Assembly (NCBI RefSeq): GCF_000272105.2
Contig: NZ_AJZD02000320.1
Location: 1 to 40,342, forward strand
Direction of reading: 5' to 3'
Origin: Vibrio splendidus 12E03
Lineage (GTDB): Bacteria > Pseudomonadota > Gammaproteobacteria > Enterobacterales > Vibrionaceae
Length of the DNA: 40,342 nt
In this document: one piece after another, positions 34,553-40,342 of the stretch
Numbering within the stretch: position 1 is the stretch's first letter
How the letters are laid out: each line of letters starts with the position of its first letter
Position numbers and translations under genes: made by a program
Notes under the pieces: generated by a model
The model's database searches: none
Seen by the model: the letters and a program-made list of their open reading frames with translations, nothing else
Told to the model about the DNA's origin: nothing

Positions 34553-34619
34553 CTAAGCTATGGACTAGTCTTAGTTTTAGTGCTAATTTATCGCACGTTA
34601 ATTGAACGAATTTCTCTTC

Positions 34620-34658
34620 TTGGTCGATCCTGTGACCAAATCCTTCTTAACTTAAGAA
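34620..34658 (+). promoter_or_regulatory. rho leader inverted repeats
   Basis: Two small perfect repeats lie in the 140-bp rho leader: TTGGTC/GACCAA (34620-34639) and TTCTTAA-C-TTAAGAA (34644-34658). Rho is autoregulated through its leader in E. coli, so these may shape that RNA or bind a factor. Confidence 0.35.
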
Positions 34659-34695
34659 AACAGATCCTATTTTGACTAAACAAACTTCCACCACT

Positions 34696-35955
34696 ATGAA
34701 TCTTACTGAACTGAAGAACAGACCAGTGTCTGAGCTTGTTAAACTTAGCGAAAGCTTAGGTCTTGAAAATCAAGCTCGCCTAAGAAAACAAGACATTATC
34801 TTCTCCATCCTTAAAGCGCATGCAAAAAGTGGTGAAGACATCTTTGGTGATGGTGTTCTAGAAATTCTTCAAGACGGTTTTGGTTTCCTACGTAGCGCCG
34901 ACAGTTCATACCTGGCTGGCCCAGATGATATCTACGTATCTCCAAGCCAAATTCGTCGTTTTAACCTTCGCACAGGTGACTCGATTGGCGGTAAAATCCG
35001 TCCACCTAAAGATGGCGAACGTTACTTTGCACTGCTTAAAGTAAATACGGTTAACTACGACAAGCCAGACAACGCTCGTAACAAAATCCTTTTTGAAAAC
35101 CTGACTCCTCTTCATGCCAACGAACGTATGGTAATGGAAGCGGGTAACGGCGCGACTGAAGATATCACAGCTCGAATTCTTGACCTTGCTTCACCAATTG
35201 GTAAAGGTCAGCGTGGTCTGATTGTTGCTCCGCCTAAAGCAGGTAAGACAATGCTTCTGCAAAATATTGCACAAAGCATTGCACGCAACCATCCTGAGTG
35301 TGAACTAATGGTTCTACTTATTGATGAGCGTCCAGAAGAAGTAACAGAAATGCAGCGCCTAGTTAAAGGCGAAGTAATCGCATCGACTTTCGATGAACCA
35401 GCATCTCGCCACGTGCAAGTTGCAGAAATGGTAATCGAGAAGGCGAAGCGTCTTGTTGAACACAAAAAAGACGTGGTTATCCTACTGGACTCAATCACTC
35501 GTCTAGCTCGTGCTTACAACACTGTGATTCCTTCATCAGGTAAAGTTCTTACTGGTGGTGTTGATGCGAATGCTCTACATCGTCCAAAGCGTTTCTTCGG
35601 TGCGGCACGTAACGTAGAAGAAGGCGGTAGCTTAACTATCATCGCAACAGCACTGGTTGATACTGGTTCTAAGATGGATGAAGTTATCTACGAAGAATTC
35701 AAAGGTACAGGTAACATGGAACTGCACCTTAACCGTAAGATTGCTGAAAAGCGTGTATTCCCAGCGATTGACTTCAACCGCTCTGGTACTCGTCGTGAAG
35801 AGCTTCTTACGAAGAACGATGAACTACAGAAGATGTGGATCCTGCGTAAGATTGTTCACCCAATGGGCGAAATCGATGCAATGGAATTCCTTATCGACAA
35901 GCTAGCAATGACCAAAACGAACGATGAGTTCTTTGACGCAATGCGTCGTCAGTAA
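34696..35955 (+). CDS. rho: Transcription termination factor Rho
   Basis: Hexameric RNA-dependent ATPase of 419 aa, exactly the E. coli length from this start (MNLTELKNRPVSELV). It has an N-terminal RNA-binding domain with cold-shock fold (DGFGFLRS), Walker A APPKAGKT, LIDERPEEVTEM, DSITRLARAYN and the R-loop region GGVDANALHRPKRFFGAARN. An in-frame TTG at 34672 has no better ribosome site and is not used. No strong Shine-Dalgarno is visible. Confidence 0.97.
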   Translation: MNLTELKNRPVSELVKLSESLGLENQARLRKQDIIFSILKAHAKSGEDIFGDGVLEILQDGFGFLRSADSSYLAGPDDIYVSPSQIRRFNLRTGDSIGGKIRPPKDGERYFALLKVNTVNYDKPDNARNKILFENLTPLHANERMVMEAGNGATEDITARILDLASPIGKGQRGLIVAPPKAGKTMLLQNIAQSIARNHPECELMVLLIDERPEEVTEMQRLVKGEVIASTFDEPASRHVQVAEMVIEKAKRLVEHKKDVVILLDSITRLARAYNTVIPSSGKVLTGGVDANALHRPKRFFGAARNVEEGGSLTIIATALVDTGSKMDEVIYEEFKGTGNMELHLNRKIAEKRVFPAIDFNRSGTRREELLTKNDELQKMWILRKIVHPMGEIDAMEFLIDKLAMTKTNDEFFDAMRRQ

Positions 35956-35981
35956 TATTGATTAGCTGATCGTTATTTAAT

Positions 35982-36009
35982 AAGCGCTGCCCTCGGGTGG
36001 CGCTTTTTA
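35982..36009 (+). terminator. rho terminator
   Basis: AAGCGCTGCC-ctcg-GGTGGCGCTT with two G-T wobbles makes a GC-rich stem followed by TTTTTATTT. Confidence 0.85.
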
Positions 36010-36066
36010 TTTGCATTTTGTAGCGGCAGCTTGCAGAATGAGCAAAATTGTTACAAGGAAGTTAAA

Positions 36067-37062
36067 ATGCAACATGGACTGTTGTCATCATTACTCTTGT
36101 CTACTTCACTGTTATTTTCACCGGTTGGTATGAGCTATGCCACCGAGATGTCTCCACTTACAGTAGAGTCTTGGCTTGAGAATGATCAAGTAAAACTGAA
36201 AACTGCTGAACTACTCGAGCTTGTCGCACGTGACGAAGTCAACTCACTACGCTTTGCGCTTGAGCGCCTGACATTTCCCCAGCAAGAGGTAGTTCGCTAC
36301 CAACTCTTGAAGAAGCTTGAACAGCAAAAAATCGTACTCACACCCAAGATGTCTATCTTCATCGAGCAGCAACTCGCTATCACGCCCACTTATCAAGTAT
36401 TAGAGCGTGGAGATGGTTACGAGTTTACGGTGCCTGCCTTTAATTATCCTTCAATTGCTAATCATCTCATCAAGCAGTGGCGTCAAGATCAGAAGACACT
36501 GGTGTTTGTGCTAGATGCAGAGAAGCAGGACCTTGACCTAAAAGAGTGGTTATCTGGAGCTGAACATCAAGTTCAAACGCGAGAAGCGCTGCTCATCAGA
36601 GAGCTAGATAGTTTGTCTCCTGAAGCGGTTGGTTATCTAACTAAGCAACTCACCGCATCTTCTATTGTTAGTTGGTTACCTTCCACTGAGGTGGTGGTTC
36701 GATTAGCGCAAGTGAGCGAAGACCCTGAGGTCTATAAGATTCTATGGCGAATGAAGGCTGATTATCATAGCCAAGCTGAGCTAGTGCGCCTTGCTGAAAC
36801 CAAACAAACGTTCGCGCTGGAACAGGTAATGGCAGCGACTAAGAATCCACGCTTGAAAGATGAAGCGATTACTTTACTCACCAAGGTGAATCCGTTATCA
36901 GAAGAGGTAAAGCTGTTCCTTGTATCTAGGATGGCGATTGCCGATGAAGCGCCATTAGTCGCGCGTGAACTCGCCAAACAAGGTCATACGCGATGGTTGC
37001 AAGATCTCGTCAATGATAACCCTCAGGTGAAGAGCTCTTTGATCGAGCAAGCATTACCGTAA
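36067..37062 (+). CDS. Exported protein of unknown function
   Basis: Protein of 331 aa that I do not recognise. Residues 1-23 are a Sec signal peptide (LLSSLLLSTSLLFSPVGMSYA), so it is periplasmic. The mature part has no cysteine and reads as repeated amphipathic helices rich in L, E, A and V, many starting with 'VRLA' or 'LVARELAKQG' patterns, suggesting an alpha-solenoid of HEAT type. ATG at 36067 has AAGGAAG upstream and is preferred over 36031. It stands alone between the rho and ubiD terminators. No enzyme motifs seen. Confidence 0.85.
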   Translation: MQHGLLSSLLLSTSLLFSPVGMSYATEMSPLTVESWLENDQVKLKTAELLELVARDEVNSLRFALERLTFPQQEVVRYQLLKKLEQQKIVLTPKMSIFIEQQLAITPTYQVLERGDGYEFTVPAFNYPSIANHLIKQWRQDQKTLVFVLDAEKQDLDLKEWLSGAEHQVQTREALLIRELDSLSPEAVGYLTKQLTASSIVSWLPSTEVVVRLAQVSEDPEVYKILWRMKADYHSQAELVRLAETKQTFALEQVMAATKNPRLKDEAITLLTKVNPLSEEVKLFLVSRMAIADEAPLVARELAKQGHTRWLQDLVNDNPQVKSSLIEQALP

Positions 37063-37091
37063 AGTGGATTTTGCCTCTCAATAACCACACT

Positions 37092-37123
37092 AAAAAGGGG
37101 GATCTCAGCGTCACCCTTTTTGA
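37092..37123 (+). terminator. Terminator after the exported protein gene
   Basis: AAAAAGGG and CCCTTTTT form an 8-bp stem with a 14-base loop, ending in T. The stem has only three GC pairs, so it may be leaky into ubiD. Confidence 0.6.
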
Positions 37124-37160
37124 TATACTGAGCGCAGAATAATCAGCATGTAGAAGTCCT

Positions 37161-39008
37161 ATGAGTTTTAAAGATTTACGTGATTTTATCGACCATCTTG
37201 AAAGTATTGGTCAGTTGAAACGCATTTCTCATCCAGTCGATCCAGACTATGAAATGACCGAGATTAGCGACCGTACTCTACGTGCTGGTGGCCCGGCTCT
37301 TTTGTTTGAAAATCCAGTAGGCTATAACATGCCTGTTTTGACCAACCTATTTGGTACACCTAACCGTGTTGCTATTGGTATGGGTCGTCAGGAAGTCAAA
37401 GAACTGCGCGAAGTGGGTAAGTTGCTTGCTTACCTAAAAGAACCAGAGCCACCAAAAGGCTTTAAAGACGCTCTTGATAAACTGCCTGTGTTTAAGCAAG
37501 TCTTAAACATGCCAGCTAAACGCCTTCGCAAAGCGGCTTGCCAACAAGTGGTATGGCAAGGCGATGACGTCGACTTAGATAAAATCCCCGTGATGAGCTG
37601 TTGGGCTGACGATGTCGCGCCATTGCTAACGTGGGGTTTAACGGTTACTCGTGGTCCAAACAAGAAACGCCAAAACTTAGGTATCTATCGTCAACAGAAG
37701 ATCGGCAAGAATAAAATCATCATGCGTTGGCTAGCTCACCGTGGTGGAGCGCTGGATCTGCGTGATTGGATGGAAACCAACCCTGGGAAACCATTCCCAG
37801 TATCGGTAGCGTTTGGTGCTGATCCTGCCACCATTCTTGGTGCGGTTACGCCAGTGCCGGATAGTTTATCTGAGTACGCGTTTGCAGGCTTACTACGTGG
37901 TAGTAAAACTGAGGTCGTTAAATCAATCAGCAACGATTTAGAAGTTCCTGCAAGTGCAGAAATCGTGATGGAAGGTTACATCGACCCGAATGAATTCGCA
38001 GATGAAGGGCCTTACGGAGATCATACTGGTTATTATAACGAGAAAGAAAAGCACCATGTGTTTACTATTACTCATGTAACCATGCGCGAGAACCCTATCT
38101 ATCACAGCACCTATACTGGCCGTCCACCTGATGAGCCTGCGGTATTAGGTGTTGCGCTCAATGAAGTGTTTGTGCCTATTCTTCAAAAGCAGTTCCCAGA
38201 GATTGAAGATTTCTATCTACCGCCTGAAGGTTGTTCATACCGAATGGCAGTAGTGACCATGAAGAAGCAATACCCAGGTCATGCTAAGCGAGTGATGATG
38301 GGTGTATGGTCTTTCTTGCGCCAATTCATGTACACCAAATTTGTATTGGTGTGTGATGAAGATGTGAATGCACGCGATTGGTCTCAAGTAACCGCAGCGA
38401 TGTGCGAACATATGGATCCGTCACGCGATAGCCTGATGATAGAGAACACGCCGATCGATTCATTGGATTTTGCCTCACCCGTGGTTGGGCTAGGTTCTAA
38501 GATGGGTCTAGATATCACGAAGAAGTGGGACGCAGAGTTAGCGCTATCGCCAGATGCCCAATCAGCACCTGTAAATAGTGAACACATAGAGGGTAGCTTG
38601 GCTGAGTTAACCAAGGTTCATCCTGAAATTATTGATATTCACCTGCAAAACGACAATGCCAGCATGGTTGTGGTGTCTATTGATAAGCAAGCAGCCGGTA
38701 ATGGTAAGAAAATCATGGAAGCGGTTTGGTCTCAATTTGATGAGAACAAGTTTGTTATCGTGTGTGATGGCGATGTCAATGTGAGTGTGAGTGATTGGAA
38801 TGACATCATTTGGGCTGTAACGACAAGAATGGATCCGGCGAGAGATACGTTATTCCTGCAGAACGAAACTGGACACTCAAAAATGGGTCTCGATGCGACC
38901 AATAAGTGGGAAGGTGAATGCCTGCGTGAGTGGGGTGTACCAATCACAAAAGATCCTGATGTTGTGATAAAGATTGATAGCATCTGGGAACAACTAGGAA
39001 TTTCATGA
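37161..39008 (+). CDS. ubiD: UbiD 4-hydroxy-3-polyprenylbenzoate decarboxylase, C-terminally extended
   Basis: Decarboxylates the ubiquinone precursor using prenylated FMN made by UbiX. At 615 aa it is well above the 497 aa of E. coli UbiD. The core matches UbiD (NLGIYRQQKIGKNKIIMRW, the EFADEGPYGDHTGYY region with catalytic Glu, and MDPSRDSLMIENTPID). The surplus is an internal duplication: residues about 345-456 (FPEIEDFYLP to KMGLDITKKW) recur at about 487-583 (HPEIIDIHLQ to KMGLDATNKW), joined by a 30-residue linker. Its stop overlaps the next start (ATGA). Confidence 0.95.
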   Translation: MSFKDLRDFIDHLESIGQLKRISHPVDPDYEMTEISDRTLRAGGPALLFENPVGYNMPVLTNLFGTPNRVAIGMGRQEVKELREVGKLLAYLKEPEPPKGFKDALDKLPVFKQVLNMPAKRLRKAACQQVVWQGDDVDLDKIPVMSCWADDVAPLLTWGLTVTRGPNKKRQNLGIYRQQKIGKNKIIMRWLAHRGGALDLRDWMETNPGKPFPVSVAFGADPATILGAVTPVPDSLSEYAFAGLLRGSKTEVVKSISNDLEVPASAEIVMEGYIDPNEFADEGPYGDHTGYYNEKEKHHVFTITHVTMRENPIYHSTYTGRPPDEPAVLGVALNEVFVPILQKQFPEIEDFYLPPEGCSYRMAVVTMKKQYPGHAKRVMMGVWSFLRQFMYTKFVLVCDEDVNARDWSQVTAAMCEHMDPSRDSLMIENTPIDSLDFASPVVGLGSKMGLDITKKWDAELALSPDAQSAPVNSEHIEGSLAELTKVHPEIIDIHLQNDNASMVVVSIDKQAAGNGKKIMEAVWSQFDENKFVIVCDGDVNVSVSDWNDIIWAVTTRMDPARDTLFLQNETGHSKMGLDATNKWEGECLREWGVPITKDPDVVIKIDSIWEQLGIS

Positions 39009-39274
39009 GCTACCAAGTAGTCTTATACCCAGAAAACATCAGTTTCACAGTAGAAAAAGGGCAAACGGTCTTGGATGCTGCGCTCAACAGCGATATCTAT
39101 TTCCCAAACCGTTGCCAAGTTGGTGCATGCGCAATGTGTATGTGCAAAAAATTAGAAGGGCAAGTGAGTTACCACCTTGAACCCATGCTCACAGAGAAAG
39201 AGCAGCAACAAGGCTGGATTTTTGCTTGCCAAGCATTTGCAGAAAGTAATTTAGTTCTAACCTTTGCCGATTAA
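39005..39274 (+). CDS. Plant-type [2Fe-2S] ferredoxin
   Basis: Protein of 89 aa with the cluster ligands C37, C42, C45 and C75 (C-x4-C-x2-C, then a distant Cys). It carries one electron at a time. It sits translationally coupled to ubiD and 20 bp before fre, a flavin reductase lacking its own iron-sulfur domain. I infer that it may link Fre-derived electrons to the prenyl-FMN/UbiD step or another partner. Confidence 0.92.
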   Translation: MSYQVVLYPENISFTVEKGQTVLDAALNSDIYFPNRCQVGACAMCMCKKLEGQVSYHLEPMLTEKEQQQGWIFACQAFAESNLVLTFAD

Positions 39275-39294
39275 GGGTTAGTAAGAGGAAGAAC

Positions 39295-40008
39295 ATGACT
39301 ATTAAATGTAAAGTGAAGTCTATCGAGCCTTTGGCTTGTAATACTTACCAAATCCTACTTCACCCAGAAACACCAGTCGCTTTTAAAGCGGGCCAGTACC
39401 TGATGGTTGAAATGGGCGAGAAAGATAAGCGCCCATTCTCTATCGCAAGTAGCCCTTGCCGCCACGAAGGTGAGCTTGAGCTGCACATTGGTGCTGCCGA
39501 GCATAATGCTTACGCATTAGAAGTCGTTGAAGAGATGAAGAAGGCACAAGCTGAAGATGGCGATATTGCTATTGATGCGCCACACGGAGATGCTTGGATC
39601 AAAGAAGAAAGCGATCGCCCTCTATTACTTATTGCTGGTGGTACCGGTTTCAGCTACGTGCGCTCTATTCTTGATCACTGCATCGCGCAAAATAGCTCGA
39701 AAGAAATCTACCTATACTGGGGCGCAAAAGATGAGTGCCAGTTATATGCGAAAGAAGAGTTGGTTGGCATTGCAGAAAAGCATAGCAACGTGCACTTTGT
39801 ACCAGTAGTAGAAGAAGCACCGGAAGTTTGGCACGGTCAAACTGGTAATGTGCTTGAGGCTATTACGCAAAGTTTCGAATCATTAGCTGATTTCGATATC
39901 TATATTGCAGGTCGTTTTGAAATGGCGGGCGCTGCAAGAGACCTATTTACTCAGAATAAAGAAGCAAAGCGTGACCATATGTACGCTGATGCTTACGCAT
40001 TTATCTAA
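39295..40008 (+). CDS. fre: NAD(P)H-flavin reductase Fre
   Basis: Ferredoxin-reductase-fold enzyme of 237 aa (E. coli Fre 233) that reduces free FMN and riboflavin. RPFSIAS binds flavin; GGTGFSYVRSIL binds the nicotinamide nucleotide; YADAYAFI is the family C-terminus. In E. coli fre also follows ubiD. Reduced FMN serves UbiX, luciferase and ferric reduction. Confidence 0.95.
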   Translation: MTIKCKVKSIEPLACNTYQILLHPETPVAFKAGQYLMVEMGEKDKRPFSIASSPCRHEGELELHIGAAEHNAYALEVVEEMKKAQAEDGDIAIDAPHGDAWIKEESDRPLLLIAGGTGFSYVRSILDHCIAQNSSKEIYLYWGAKDECQLYAKEELVGIAEKHSNVHFVPVVEEAPEVWHGQTGNVLEAITQSFESLADFDIYIAGRFEMAGAARDLFTQNKEAKRDHMYADAYAFI

Positions 40009-40030
40009 CAATACCCTTAGGTTTTGAGCA

Positions 40031-40057
40031 AAAAGAGAGCAGAAATGCTCTCTTTTT
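40031..40057 (+). terminator. fre operon terminator
   Basis: AAAAGAGAGCA-GAAA-TGCTCTCTTTTTT is an 11-bp stem with a GAAA tetraloop and T run. Confidence 0.9.
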
Positions 40058-40118
40058 TACGTTTAGGTGAACTATTAGGCAGTTAACCCCTATTTATTCA
40101 TTTTTTATGAAAAAGTAG

Positions 40119-40146
40119 TTGCTAAGCTGAGAGGGTTCCCTATAAT
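40119..40146 (+). promoter_or_regulatory. rRNA operon promoter P1
   Basis: TTGCTA (40119-40124), a 16-bp spacer and TATAAT (40141-40146) are followed by GCGACACCACTGAGACGG, nearly the E. coli rrn P1 initial region (GCGCCACCACTGACACGG). An AT-rich UP-like stretch precedes it (40091-40118). Confidence 0.85.
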
Positions 40147-40234
40147 GCGACACCACTGAGACGGCAGACGCCACAAGGCTTCAGCAAGAATCAGTAAGAC
40201 GGAAAGCGACAAAAAATTAATTTTCAAAAAGTGT

Positions 40235-40262
40235 TTGACACTGAATGTTAATTCGCTAGAAT
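40235..40262 (+). promoter_or_regulatory. rRNA operon promoter P2
   Basis: TTGACA and TAGAAT are spaced by 16 bp and preceded by an A/T-rich UP element (40211-40230). A GC-rich discriminator follows (GGCCGTCC), consistent with stringent control. Confidence 0.85.
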
Positions 40263-40275
40263 GGCCGTCCACTTC

Positions 40276-40330
40276 GAGAGGCTCCTTACTTAAAAGGAAC
40301 GCTCAAGAAGTTAAGCTCTTTAACAATTTA
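40276..40330 (+). promoter_or_regulatory. rrn leader boxB and boxA antitermination signals
   Basis: A hairpin with TCCTT/AAGGA (40283-40298) and flanking GAG/CTC resembles boxB. GCTCTTTAACA-ATTTA (40315-40330) is the classic boxA bound by NusB-S10. The 16S gene must begin beyond the window. Confidence 0.85.
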
Positions 40331-40342
40331 AACCTATCAATC

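Overview
The window looks like the origin-proximal part of the large chromosome of a Vibrio (Vibrionaceae). The evidence is the gene content and order: thiCEFSGH with a fused ThiE, uvrD, tpx, ggt, rarD-recQ, gppA-rhlB/trxA/rho, and ubiD-fre leading into an rRNA operon. GC content is moderate and many genes have close gammaproteobacterial counterparts. Three parS-like centromere sites also point to a place near oriC. Species is not determined.

Layout. 1-280: two copies of a 126-bp tandem unit, each made of a degenerate tRNA-3'-half-like segment and a GAAA-capped terminator, probably the tail of a tRNA/rRNA locus. 464-2330: a Tat-exported multicopper oxidase behind a Fur-box-like palindrome, then the fluoride channel crcB. 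2357-8811: the thiamine operon thiC-thiE-thiF-thiS-thiG-thiH under a TPP riboswitch. 8864-13443: an aminopeptidase P, a LysR regulator divergent from an MFS transporter, and a small protein resembling the H-NS oligomerisation region. Three parS-like sites lie at 5058, 8744 and 11941. 13489-15898 (minus): a bufferin-type RiPP operon made of a DUF2282 precursor, a DUF692/MNIO enzyme, a DUF2063 partner and DoxX. 16132-18405: uvrD with a LexA-like box. 18459-21499 (minus): tpx, a CsrB-family regulatory RNA of about 460 nt with 29 GGA motifs, a GacA/UvrY/VarA-type box, and ggt.

21591-27854 (minus) is the more accessory-looking stretch: a LysE exporter, an AraC regulator with a terminator-like leader, a DUF1800/DUF1501 secreted pair and rarD. 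28034-31150: recQ, a DUF3630 protein and the queuosine-precursor transporter yhhQ, which has a compact preQ1-I-like riboswitch ending in its Shine-Dalgarno sequence. 31247-36009: gppA and rhlB (minus), trxA and rho (plus). 36067-40008: an unidentified exported protein, then ubiD with an internally duplicated C-terminal segment, a [2Fe-2S] ferredoxin and fre. 40119-40342: tandem rrn promoters and the boxB/boxA leader of an rRNA operon whose 16S gene lies beyond the window.

Most genes are housekeeping. The main interest is in RNA- and DNA-level signals hidden between or inside them (two riboswitches, a Csr sponge RNA with its activator box, the parS cluster, a Fur site and a LexA site) and in the bufferin operon. 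Promoter, box and riboswitch calls were made by eye from consensus sequences and not by computed scores.
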